From assembly GCA_963739135.1 (NCBI GenBank), contig CAVTZG010000017.1, positions 62,001 through 126,000 on the forward strand: a stretch of DNA of 64,000 nucleotides. Direction: 5' to 3'. Below, in pieces: positions 31,951 through 40,067 of this stretch. The position numbers were made by a program, and so were the translations under genes. The stretch's first letter is position 1; each line of letters begins with the position of its first letter. Source of the DNA: Palsa-504 sp963739135 (GTDB lineage Bacteria; Actinomycetota; Actinomycetes; Streptosporangiales; Streptosporangiaceae). The notes beneath the pieces were generated by a model. It saw only the letters and a program-made list of their open reading frames with translations, had not been told where the DNA came from and made no database searches.

Positions 31951-31980
31951 GCCGCGCCAACGACGGTAGGTCGGCGCGGC
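31951..31980 (-). promoter_or_regulatory. Second leader hairpin of leuS
   Basis: GCCGCGCC and GGCGCGGC (minus strand, 31980-31973 and 31958-31951) form an 8-bp GC stem. Its 5' arm overlaps the leader peptide stop codon, so a ribosome stalled on the leucine codons or released at the stop would change this fold. Confidence 0.6.
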
Positions 31981-32009
31981 TAGGTAAGAAGCAGCCGGAC
32001 GGCACGCAT
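31980..32009 (-). CDS. leuS leader peptide (MRAVRLLLT)
   Basis: Ten codons from ATG 32009 read MRAVRLLLT and TAG at 31982-31980. Three consecutive leucine codons (CTG CTT CTT), two of them CTT, which is rare in this GC-rich DNA, sit just before the stop. Two hairpins follow, the second with a T-run, and then leuS. TATCCT six bases upstream of the ATG suggests a leaderless transcript. Ribosome stalling when charged tRNA-Leu is scarce would favour read-through into leuS. Confidence 0.65.
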   Translation of the reverse strand: MRAVRLLLT

Positions 32010-32164
32010 GCGCACAGGATAGCGCACCCGGGGGCGCAATCGTCGGCCGCTGGCGGCAGGCCTGGGGAACGCGACGGTGGCCGCGGCAACGGCCGGGCGG
32101 TCGGCCGCGGAGGCTGACGCATACCGGTCAAATGCCGAAATCGTCACCGGAAATGCAATCGTGC

Positions 32165-32591
32165 GCGGCGGCGGCTGATCTCCACCATCACCGGCCGGAC
32201 GGTGCTGCCCGGCGACGACGTCGCGGAACTGCTGGCCGGGCAGCTCAGCCTGCCGGTGCTGTTCGCGCAGGCGATGTCCCTGGCGGCCGAGGGAGCGGAC
32301 CTCGTCGTGACAACTGGGCCGGACGACGGCCTGGCCGCCATGGCGGCCGGCTGCGGCGTGCCGTGCGTGGCTGTCCCGGCGCAGGCAGCGCAGTCCGGTC
32401 CGGCCACCGCCCGGGCGGTGGCCGCGCTTGTTCGCGGCCGGGGCCATCACCGATATGACCCCGTTCATGAGCCCGCTCCCGCCGGTCGGGACGCTGGCCG
32501 GGGTGGCAGGCACGGCCAGGCCGCTCCCCGTCCCGCGCATGCGAGACGGGGAGCGGCCAGATGCTGGCCCGGGCGAGGGTGACGAGACGTG
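32165..32591 (+). pseudogene. Polyketide synthase acyltransferase-domain remnant
   Basis: About 90 codons read like the end of a PKS acyltransferase domain: LISTITGRTVLPGDDVAELL, then QLSLPVLFAQAM, ADLVVTTGPDDGLAAMAAG and VPCVAVPAQ. After a one-base shift near 32428 (cgcttgttcgcg, where cgctgttcgcg would keep frame) the text continues as FAAGAITDMTPFM and runs to a stop at 32591. No ketosynthase, start codon or other PKS gene is nearby, so this is an orphan fragment of a deleted synthase. Confidence 0.55.
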
Positions 32592-32600
32592 ACCGAGGGC

Positions 32601-32615
32601 CACGGCCCGTTCGGC
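32601..32615. repeat. Dispersed 15-mer CACGGCCCGTTCGGC
   Basis: This is an exact copy of the 15-mer found at 12301, lying between the PKS remnant and the end of tmsB. Confidence 0.7.
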
Positions 32616-32619
32616 GCAG

Positions 32620-33897
32620 TTAGCGGGCTAGGACCTTCGGCAGGTCCCAGTCGGGCCGCAGCGGCATGCCGGAGGTCCCGTCGGCGTGCAACCGGACGCC
32701 CAGCACCTGGTGCAGTTCGATGTGGTTGCGGTCGAAGCCGAGCCGGGAGCCGGCCATGTACAGCCGCCACACCCGGGCCGTGCCCTGGCCGACCTCTTTG
32801 ACCGCCTCGTGCCAGTGCGCGTCGAGGTTGTGGCTCCAGGCGGCCAGCGTCTTGGCGTAGTGCTCGCGCAGGTTCTCCTCGTGCCGCACCTCGAAACCGG
32901 TGTCGTGCATGAGCGAGATCAGGTAGCCGGGTCCCTCTAGCTCCCCGTCGGGGAACACGTACCGGTTGATGAAGCCCTCCTTGCGGATGGCCGGCTCGGC
33001 GTTGTCCGGCCGGGTGATGCAGTGGTTGAGCAGCCGCCCGCCGACCTTGAGCTTGCCGAGCAGGAACGAGAAGTAGGCGGGCAGGTTGTGCTTGCCGATG
33101 TGCTCGGTGAGCCCGATGGAGCTGACCGCGTCGAAGCCGGTCTCGGGCACGTCCCGGTAGTCCAGGTGGCGGACCTCGGCCAGGCCGGACAGGCCCTCCT
33201 TCTCGACCGCCTCCTGGCCCCAGGCGGCCTGCTGGGCGGACAGCGTGACGCCCAGGGCCTTGACGCCGTACTCCCGCGCCGCGTGGATGACCATGCCGCC
33301 CCAGCCGCAGCCCACGTCGAGCAGCCGCATCCCCTCGCGCAGGCCCAGCTTGCGGGCGACCAGGTCGAACTTGTTGACCTGGGCCTCTTCCAGCGTGGCG
33401 TTCTCGCGCGGGTAGCAGGCGCAGGTGTAGGCCATGGTCGGGCCGAGCACCCACTCGTAGAAGCGGTTGGAGACGTCGTAGTGATGGGAGATCGCCTTGG
33501 CGTCGCGGCCCTTGGAGTGCAGCCGGCCGCCGAGCCAGCGGCGGTGCAGCCGGACCTCCTGGGGCGGCGGCGGCATCCGGTGCACCAGGAGCTTGGGGCC
33601 GCCGAGGGCCCGCAGCAGGCGGAGCTTCTCCGCGATGCCCATGCCGATCGACTGGGCCTTGGTCATCCCGGCCAGAGCCTCGTACATGTCGCCGTCGACG
33701 TCCAGGTGGCCGGCCACGTAGGCGCGGGCCAGCCCGAGCGCGCCCGGCGCCTGGGCCAGGTAGGCCACGGCCACCGGCGAGCGGACCGTCACCTTTACCG
33801 CAGATCCGGCCGCGCCGGCGTGACTGCCGTCATAGGCCGCGAACTCTACCGGGGCGTCCGGCCCCGCGAATGACTCGAATACGTCGGCCAATGCCAT
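32620..33897 (-). CDS. tmsB: Fatty-acid methyltransferase (TmsB/CFA synthase family)
   Basis: A 425-residue SAM-dependent methyltransferase of the cyclopropane-fatty-acid synthase family. The SAM-binding loop is LLDVGCGWGGMVIHAA; HYDVSNRFYEWVLGPTMAYT and the EHIGKHNL segment are family signatures. Directly downstream (27 bp) of a TmsA-like flavoprotein, it fits the tuberculostearic acid pathway, in which TmsB methylenates C10 of oleoyl chains and TmsA reduces the product to 10-methylstearate. The ATG at 33897 follows GGAAGGAACG. The enzyme acts on membrane phospholipid acyl chains. The pairing is what favours TmsB over ordinary Cfa. Confidence 0.85.
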   Translation of the reverse strand: MALADVFESFAGPDAPVEFAAYDGSHAGAAGSAVKVTVRSPVAVAYLAQAPGALGLARAYVAGHLDVDGDMYEALAGMTKAQSIGMGIAEKLRLLRALGGPKLLVHRMPPPPQEVRLHRRWLGGRLHSKGRDAKAISHHYDVSNRFYEWVLGPTMAYTCACYPRENATLEEAQVNKFDLVARKLGLREGMRLLDVGCGWGGMVIHAAREYGVKALGVTLSAQQAAWGQEAVEKEGLSGLAEVRHLDYRDVPETGFDAVSSIGLTEHIGKHNLPAYFSFLLGKLKVGGRLLNHCITRPDNAEPAIRKEGFINRYVFPDGELEGPGYLISLMHDTGFEVRHEENLREHYAKTLAAWSHNLDAHWHEAVKEVGQGTARVWRLYMAGSRLGFDRNHIELHQVLGVRLHADGTSGMPLRPDWDLPKVLAR

Positions 33898-33924
33898 GCT
33901 GTGCGTTCCTTCCGTTGCGGTGCG

Positions 33925-35292
33925 TCAGCGTGCCCTGACGCATTTCTCGTACAGGCTGAGCAGGCGCCCCTCGCCGTCGTAGGCGCGTTTGAGGGCCTGG
34001 TAGGCCTCGCCGTTGTAACGCCGGTAGAACTCCTCCTCGGTGTAGAAGGCGGACGAGTACAGCGACTTGTGCCCGTCCAGCTTCGCCACTTCGTCCTCTA
34101 CCAGGCGGTTGTAGTAGCCGTCAGCCTGGCCCGGGGGCGCGGGCCGCGGCGCGGTCCCCCAGAACCCGAAGTTCACGTAGAGCTCGCCGGGCTGCAGCGG
34201 GTACAGCGGCCAAGCCTGCTCACCGCGCAGCCGCAGCGGGCACATCCAGACCGGGCGCATGCCCACACTGGCGTCGAAGAACTCCAGGAACTCCGCACCG
34301 TTCTCGACCGGGATCTCCACGTCCTGGGTGACGAACTCCCGCGGCGGCCGGTGCCGCCTGCTATCCACCGCGCCGGTAAGGCCGTAGCGCTGGTTGAGGG
34401 CGACCAGCTTGCGGTACACGTCGCTGCGCCGGTACCGGCGTGGCCACAGTTTCCTGACCATCGGATTCTGCACGCCGAAGACCCGTGAGCACCAGAACCA
34501 GTCGGTGTCCCACCGCCACAGGTAGTCGCGGACGGTCAGGAAGTCCTCCTTGTGCTGCCTGATCGAGGTGTAGTAGATCTGCTGGCCGGTGTAGTCGCTG
34601 CGCCAGGGCGCGACATCGCTGAACGCGCCGACGGTGAGGTACAGCTCATCCGGCGCGAACGCCGTGCCGTCCAGGAAGTCGGCCCGGTGGCCGTGGTAGC
34701 TGCCCTCGGCGGCGATCTGCACGCAGGCCTCCATGCAGGCCTGTGTGCTGTCGAACCGGAAGTGACGCAGGTGCACGAAGGGCCGCACCGGCTCGAGCTC
34801 GATCGTCAGCGACAGCGTGTAGCCCAGGGTGCCGTAGGAGTTCGGGAACCCGCGGAACAGGTCAGCGTGCTCGTTATCGGCGGTGGCGCGTATCACCCGG
34901 CCGTCGCCGGTCAGGATCTCCATCTTGGTGACCGACTCGTGCGGCAGGCCGCTGCGGAACGAGGTGGACTCGATGCCGAGACCGGTGACCGCGCCGCCCA
35001 GGGTGATGGTCTTGAGCTGGGGCACCACCAGCGGCATCAGCCCGTGCCTGAGCGTCGCGTCGGCCAGGTCCTGATACGTCGTCATGCCGCCGACCCGGGC
35101 GATCCGGCGGCCCGGGTCGACGCACAGCACGTGGCCGAACGCGGAGACGTCGAGCTGCGCGACCGGGGCCGCGTCGCGGAACCGGAACAGGTTCGAGGTG
35201 CGCTTGGCCAGCCGCACCGGCGTCCCGGGCGGCACGGCCGCGTAAGCCTCGCGCAGCCTGGCCACCGCGGCCTCGTGCGTGGCGTCGGTCAT
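33925..35292 (-). CDS. tmsA: FAD-binding oxidoreductase (TmsA-like)
   Basis: A 455-residue flavoprotein with a PCMH-type FAD domain: RIARVGGMTTYQDLADATL and TLGGAVTGLGIES are the FAD contacts. A long C-terminal catalytic domain follows. It resembles the BfaA/TmsA (Rv3719-like) family that reduces 10-methylene stearoyl groups to 10-methylstearate with NADPH. It lies just upstream of the methyltransferase gene in the same direction, the usual tmsA-tmsB order. The ATG at 35292 is chosen; upstream sequence offers no better start. Branched 10-methyl acids tune membrane fluidity in many actinomycetes. Confidence is high for the fold and moderate for the exact pathway. Confidence 0.82.
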   Translation of the reverse strand: MTDATHEAAVARLREAYAAVPPGTPVRLAKRTSNLFRFRDAAPVAQLDVSAFGHVLCVDPGRRIARVGGMTTYQDLADATLRHGLMPLVVPQLKTITLGGAVTGLGIESTSFRSGLPHESVTKMEILTGDGRVIRATADNEHADLFRGFPNSYGTLGYTLSLTIELEPVRPFVHLRHFRFDSTQACMEACVQIAAEGSYHGHRADFLDGTAFAPDELYLTVGAFSDVAPWRSDYTGQQIYYTSIRQHKEDFLTVRDYLWRWDTDWFWCSRVFGVQNPMVRKLWPRRYRRSDVYRKLVALNQRYGLTGAVDSRRHRPPREFVTQDVEIPVENGAEFLEFFDASVGMRPVWMCPLRLRGEQAWPLYPLQPGELYVNFGFWGTAPRPAPPGQADGYYNRLVEDEVAKLDGHKSLYSSAFYTEEEFYRRYNGEAYQALKRAYDGEGRLLSLYEKCVRAR

Positions 35293-35453
35293 GCGGGCAT
35301 CCTCCCGGGGTTAAGAACCGTTATCCATGATGCGGACAGGCGGTAAAGAACGGAATACGCGGGCTCATATTCTGCGGAGCGGACATTTCAGGCAGTGTAT
35401 CCGGGCGGAGGCGGCCGCCTGGCGGGCGGCTGTCGGCCGGCCCCGCCGTGACC

Positions 35454-36689
35454 TCAGTATTCGTCGGCTGAGTCCGGGTCGTGGTCGGCTGCGTCCGGCT
35501 CGTGAACATAGTCGTCATCGTGACTATCATCATCGTCGCCGTAGTCTGCGGCCTCGGCCTCGGCCTCGTCGTAGCTGGCCGCCACTTCCTCGGGAGTCAT
35601 CGGCAGCCGGGCCAGCGACGGCGGCGCGCCCGCCGTGATCACCTGCCGGAGCAGCAGCGCCATGGAGTAGACCGGATCGTCGGCCAGGGCCCGGTCCAGG
35701 GCCACGTTGGCCAGGGCGCCGTCGCCGGACTGCCAGGCCACGAAGGCCAGCAGGGCGGCCGCCGCGGCCACATGGCCGGGCTGGGCCCGCCGGACCACGT
35801 CCAGCCACAGCCGCAGGTGCGGCTCGGCGTGCGCGGGATCCATCCGGGCCCAGGCGTCGTCCCTGACCCTCAGGTCGCGCAGGGCGACGGTGATGCGGGC
35901 GATCTCGTAGTCGGTGCTGAACCGGCCGCCGCGGCGGTACGCGGCGATCATCGCGCCGACCGCGGCCAGGCTCTCGGCGGCGATCATCTGACGGGCCGCG
36001 CCCAGGCGGGAGGACTTGCGGACCTTCCCGAGCAGCTGGGCGACGTGCCGCTCGGCCCGCCGGGTGGCCTGGCGCATCGACTCGGCGGTGACGCCGCCCA
36101 GCGGCGCCACCCGGGCGGCCAGGGCGGCCCGGTCGGCCAGCACCGGCTCGCCGCGGTCCAGCACGGACACCACGGATCGCTGGGTCACGTCGAACGGCGT
36201 CCCCTCGGCCGGGCAGCATTCCTGGTCATGGCAGTTGTACGACCAGAAGCGGCCGTTCTCGACCCGGAGGAAGTCCCGCAGGTCGATCCGGGCCTTGGCG
36301 GCCGCCGCCCGGAGGGCCTCGGCCACCGGGGTCACCAGGGTCTGGGTCCCGTAGCCGACCGCCGTCGCTTCGGTCAGGTGCTGGGCGTGCAGGACGCCCG
36401 CGGCGTGCTCGGCGATGTCGGCGGCCAGGTCCGCGTCGGGCCGATCGGGCAGGTCGTACCGGAGCGTGACGCGGATGCGGTCGCGTGGCGGCGCGAGCCC
36501 GATGATGACCACGCTGGCCGCGGGCCAGAAGCCGATCAGGTGCGGGATCACGGCCAGCAGGGCGGCGGGCGAGCTGACCCGGACGACGATGCCGGGCTCG
36601 GGGTCCGGGAAGGCCTGGGCCCTCTGGGGTGTTTGGGGTGTTTGGGGTGTCTGCGGGGCGTCGTCACCCGCTGTGGCGGTTTGTCTCAT
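35454..36689 (-). CDS. DUF4192 domain protein
   Basis: About 411 residues matching the actinobacterial DUF4192 family, seen in VSSPAALLAVIPHLIGFWPAAS near the N-terminus and CHDQECCPAEGTPFDV in the middle. The start is taken as ATG 36689 (MRQTATAGDD); the frame is open to 36788, but that would run through the paired DnaA boxes. A 9-bp repeat (36628-36660) gives QTPQTPQTPQ. The C-terminal 45 residues are strongly acidic (DYGDDDDSHDDD). Biochemical function is unknown. The DnaA-box pair upstream hints at replication-linked control. Confidence 0.8.
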   Translation of the reverse strand: MRQTATAGDDAPQTPQTPQTPQRAQAFPDPEPGIVVRVSSPAALLAVIPHLIGFWPAASVVIIGLAPPRDRIRVTLRYDLPDRPDADLAADIAEHAAGVLHAQHLTEATAVGYGTQTLVTPVAEALRAAAAKARIDLRDFLRVENGRFWSYNCHDQECCPAEGTPFDVTQRSVVSVLDRGEPVLADRAALAARVAPLGGVTAESMRQATRRAERHVAQLLGKVRKSSRLGAARQMIAAESLAAVGAMIAAYRRGGRFSTDYEIARITVALRDLRVRDDAWARMDPAHAEPHLRLWLDVVRRAQPGHVAAAAALLAFVAWQSGDGALANVALDRALADDPVYSMALLLRQVITAGAPPSLARLPMTPEEVAASYDEAEAEAADYGDDDDSHDDDYVHEPDAADHDPDSADEY

Positions 36690-36734
36690 GACGTCAGCGT
36701 TGCCGGGGCGGGCTGGCGAACGAGCCCCACGGGA

Positions 36735-36771
36735 CCGCCTGTGGATAACTTTCTGGTTTATCCACAGGCGG
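36735..36771. promoter_or_regulatory. Two head-to-head DnaA boxes upstream of the DUF4192 gene
   Basis: CCGCCTGTGGATAA (36735-36748) and TTATCCACAGGCGG (36758-36771) are a perfect 14-bp inverted repeat with a 9-base spacer. Each arm contains the consensus DnaA box TTATCCACA. The site lies 46 bp upstream of the ATG. Confidence 0.65.
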
Positions 36772-36902
36772 GCGGCGGGCCTTGACAAGCGGCGGCGCGC
36801 GGGACTGTGGCGTTAAGGCGTGTCGATAGATCTTGCCGGGCCTGTCCTGGATGGACATCGCCCGGTCGGGGGCGTGATGACCGGGCAGGCCGGGCCCGTG
36901 CT

Positions 36903-36958
36903 GAGTTGAAGGTGCCAGCGTCGGCAACGGCGACAAAGTAGCGCAGGTGCCGCAACAC
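36903..36958 (-). pseudogene. LysR-type regulator N-terminal remnant
   Basis: GTG 36958 begins VLRHLRYFVAVADAGTFN, the classic first helix of LysR-type regulators. The similarity stops there; the HTH continuation (normally RAAERLHVAQPSLS) is missing and downstream sequence is unrelated. It is too short to be functional. Confidence 0.45.
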
Positions 36959-37478
36959 GACACCCTGCGGCGCGGAACCGCCGGAACCGGACAGCACAAG
37001 CGATGCTGTCCGCGCGGGATTCAAGGCGTTCATGGATGCACCGTAGGACGACCTTGCGGCCGCGAGCTTGCGTCAAACGACTGCCGCTACGACGTACCGC
37101 GCTTGCTGCACACTCCCCGCGGCCTGCCCCGGCTGGCCGACGTTCCGCCGGATGCGGTCACGGTCAGCCACGCGTGCATACGCCCGATGGGCCCGATCGG
37201 GAGCGTTCTGCCGGTGCTCCCCTCATCACAAGATGCACCGCAACACAATCCTCGCTGCTGGGCATCAGATCCGAGCGGGCTTCCTTCTAAGCCCGTGACC
37301 GGCGAATCTGCCGACGGCTTGCCCATAGCTCAGGCCTATGCGACGAGAGCCGGCATCGCCTTTACCGCTGCGTGATTGCCGTATGGACTGCCCATGACGG
37401 GCACATTCACCGCCCGGCTGCAACAGAGGCAGCCGGCCTTGAATCATCTGCCGGATAACCCGAGATCAAGGAGATGTC
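36959..37478. other. Intergenic stretch without a recognised gene
   Basis: About 520 bp between the LysR remnant and the DUF1269 fragment. Short open frames here have no recognisable product. I see no tRNA, terminator or long repeat. It sits between two decayed genes and is probably eroded sequence. Confidence 0.5.
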
Positions 37479-38446
37479 ATGAGTGACAAGAAGCCCACAG
37501 TCGTCTACGCCGCCACCTACGGCAGCGTCTCGGCCGCGGAGACAGACCTGGGGGCCATCGAGGCGCTGCAAAGGACAAGTTGATCGGCTCGTTCGATGCG
37601 GCTGTCATCGACCAAGAGGACGGCAAACCCCACGTGGTCAAGCGGATGGATCGCCCGGGCGTCCGTGTCATCCCCGAGTGGTTCGGCGGCGGGACCCTGC
37701 CGCGCAAGGAACTCCACGAGCTGGCCGAGCAACTCACCGCCAGCCAGGCAGGGCTGATCGCGGCGGGCGAGCCGACGATCGAAAAGGCGCTCGACAAGGC
37801 GCTCACAAATGCCGACAAAGTGGTGAAGAGGACTGTGGATGCCACGACCGACGAGATCGGTATCGCCGGGTTTGTCCTGTACACGATATTTGGCGTGATC
37901 ATCCTGCACACGGAGCGGCCACTGGCCGCACTCGGGCGTGCCGCGCAGAGCCTGTGGAACTGGATGACCCGCGGGTGGAACCGGATCACCCACGGGCACC
38001 GGCCGTCGGTCACCGGCCTGGACAAGCGGCTGCTGACCCAGCGTGACACGATCAGTGCAGTGCTGGACAGGAAATGGCGGCAGGCGGTGCTGCTGACCGC
38101 CGGCCGCCTCGGCTTCGACTTCGGCTGTCTGCTGGCGGCCCTGCGCGCCACCGGAGCCGACCCGCGGCCCTCCCTGGTGCTGCTGGCCTACTCAGCCGCC
38201 AACATCGCCGCGCTCCTCCCGGTCACCCCGGGCGGACTCGGCCTCGTGGAGGCAAGCCTCAGCGGCCTGCTGATCCTGGCCGGCGTCCGCCCCGGCTACG
38301 CCTTCCTGGCCACTCTCGCTTACCGGGTCGCGTCCTACTGGCTCCCCCTCCTGGCCGGGCCGCCGGCCTACCTGCTCTACCGCTACCGCTACGGGCGGCC
38401 GGCCGCCCGGCGCGCCACGCCGGGTGGGGCGGGCTCCAGCACATAG
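37479..38446 (+). pseudogene. DUF1269 fragment fused to the C-terminal half of a YbhN-type protein
   Basis: ATG 37479, behind AAGGAG, starts MSDKKPTVVYAATYGSVSAA, as in DUF1269 membrane proteins, and hits TGA at 37581. One base more in the CAAAGG run at about 37570 would join it to the next frame (KLIGSFDAAVIDQEDGKPHV). That frame continues the DUF1269 sequence but lacks its glycine-rich membrane hairpin. After TTDEIG the same frame becomes the C-terminal half of a lysylphosphatidylglycerol synthase/YbhN-like membrane protein (RKWRQAVLLTAGRLGFDFG, then PVTPGGLGLVEASLSGLL). So a deletion has fused two neighbouring genes, and a frameshift has since hit the 5' part. The product from TTG 37580 would be about 288 residues with several membrane spans; function is doubtful. 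Confidence 0.7.
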
Positions 38447-38543
38447 CCCAGGTCTATGTCACGAGAGCCTGGACCACCTTTCCCGCCCGAGGGTTCGTGA
38501 TGTGGACTTGACCGGCATCTTGTCGCGGTTCCATCCGGGGTGC

Positions 38544-38559
38544 TGAAACCCGGGTTTCA
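38544..38559. repeat. Palindrome TGAAACCCGGGTTTCA, third copy
   Basis: An exact copy of the 16-bp palindrome at 6394 and 6426, with the GGGGTGC flank shared with the 6426 copy. It lies 9 bp past the stop of mshC, so it would be near the end of that transcript. Confidence 0.8.
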
Positions 38560-38567
38560 TGTCACGG

Positions 38568-39989
38568 TCACCTCGCCCGGGGACTGGTGGGTGGCGGACG
38601 GGTGGGTAAGGGGCGGAGGGGGATGCCGAGCAGGGCGTCTATGGTGTCGGTGACCAGGTGCGCGCCGGAGACGTCGGCGGGGGTGATCCGGGTCGGCGCG
38701 TCGGCTAGGAGCCGGTCGGCCCAGCGGTCGACCACGGCCAGCGCGCCGGGCGCGTCCAGGTCGTCGCGCATCCGGGCGCGCACCCCGGCCAGGACCTCGT
38801 GCGCCGAGGCGGCCGCGGCGGCCGTGGGCGCGCCTTCCTCGCGGGCGGGAAAAGCCGCCTCGGCCCGGGTGAGCGCGGAGCGCCAGCGGGCCAGCCGGGC
38901 GCCGGCGTCGGCCAGGCCGGCTTCGGTCCACTCCCAGTCGGACCGGTAGTGGTGCGCCAGCAGCGCCATCCGGATGGCCATCGGGTCGACGCCCTCGGCC
39001 AGCAGGCGGTTGACGAACACCAGGTTGCCCAGCGACTTGGACATCTTCTCGCCCTGGTAGCTGACCATCCCGGCGTGCGCGTAGACCCTCGCGAACACCC
39101 CGTCCCGGGGCGAAAAAGCCACCCGGGCGTGGGAAGCGCTGAACTCGTGGTGCGGGAACACCAGGTCGCAGCCGCCAGCCTGGACGTCGAAGGCAGGGCC
39201 CAGGTAGTCGGTGGCGATCGCGGCGCACTCCACGTGCCAGCCAGGCCGCCCGCGGCCGAACCGGGAACCCCAGGCGGGCTCGCCGGGCCGTTCGGCCCGC
39301 CAGACCAGGACGTCGAGCGGGTCCTTCTTGCCCGGGCGGCCCGGGTCGCCGCCGCGCTGCGCGGCCAGCTCGGCCATGTCCGCGGGCGCCAGCCCGTACG
39401 GCGTGCCCGGCCCGGACAGCGCGCCGAAGGCCGGGTCGGCCGACCGGGCGAAGTAGACGTCCTCGTCTACGTCGTACAGCGCGCCGCGGTCGGCCATCAA
39501 GGCGCTGAACCGCTCGATGACGGGCAGCGCCTCCACCGCCCCGATCAGGTGGGTGGGCGGCAGGACGCGCAGCGCCTCCATGTCGCCGCGGTAGCGCTGG
39601 ATCTCGCGGTCGGCCAGTTCCCGCCAGTCCGCGCCGTCCCGCGCGGCGCGCTCCAGCAGCGGGTCGTCGACGTCGGTCACGTTCTGCACGTAGATCACGC
39701 TGTACCTGGCCGGCGCGGCGGCCAGGGTCTCCGGGGTCTCGGGGGTCTCGGGGGTCTCGGGGGTCTCCGGGGTCGCGTCCAGCCAGGCCCGGACCAGCAG
39801 GTCCCAGGCGGTGAAGGTGGCGGCGTGCCCGATGTGCGTCGCGTCATAGGGCGTGATACCACAGGCGTACAGCGTGGCCGCGGGGCCCGCCGAGGCCAGG
39901 ACCAGCTCACCGGTGGCCGTGTCGTGCAACCGGGGCGCCAGCCCGCTGCCCGGGAGCAGAGGTACATCCGCATGGCGCCAGGAATCCAT
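38568..39989 (-). CDS. mshC: Mycothiol ligase MshC
   Basis: A 473-residue L-cysteine:1D-myo-inositol 2-amino-2-deoxy-alpha-D-glucopyranoside ligase, the third-stage enzyme of mycothiol synthesis. It joins cysteine to GlcN-Ins using ATP. It is a cysteinyl-tRNA-synthetase paralogue: YACGITPYDATHIGHAATF holds the zinc Cys and HIGH motif, QNVTDVDDPLLERA follows, WHVECAAIA and FPHHE carry further zinc ligands, and KMSKSLGN is the signature loop. ATG 39989 (MDSWRHADVPLLPG) is chosen over 40010 because MshC proteins start at this motif. A 9-bp repeat (39726-39774) inserts PETPETPETPETPET after the HIGH helix. Mycothiol is specific to actinobacteria. Confidence 0.93.
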   Translation of the reverse strand: MDSWRHADVPLLPGSGLAPRLHDTATGELVLASAGPAATLYACGITPYDATHIGHAATFTAWDLLVRAWLDATPETPETPETPETPETLAAAPARYSVIYVQNVTDVDDPLLERAARDGADWRELADREIQRYRGDMEALRVLPPTHLIGAVEALPVIERFSALMADRGALYDVDEDVYFARSADPAFGALSGPGTPYGLAPADMAELAAQRGGDPGRPGKKDPLDVLVWRAERPGEPAWGSRFGRGRPGWHVECAAIATDYLGPAFDVQAGGCDLVFPHHEFSASHARVAFSPRDGVFARVYAHAGMVSYQGEKMSKSLGNLVFVNRLLAEGVDPMAIRMALLAHHYRSDWEWTEAGLADAGARLARWRSALTRAEAAFPAREEGAPTAAAAASAHEVLAGVRARMRDDLDAPGALAVVDRWADRLLADAPTRITPADVSGAHLVTDTIDALLGIPLRPLPTRPPPTSPRAR

Positions 39990-40067
39990 GCTGGCCAGGT
40001 TATCGCGCATTTCGCGGCGGCCTGGGGTGGGCTTGGGGAGCAGGCAGAGCCTCCCGACCCCGCGATA

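Noticed and set aside
31860..32009. T-box riboswitch for leuS
   Set aside because: No T-box consensus or specifier hairpin was seen; the Leu-rich leader peptide explains the hairpins better.
32132..32591. Glycosyltransferase or secondary-metabolite cluster
   Set aside because: Only a short acyltransferase-domain fragment is present, with no other biosynthetic genes.
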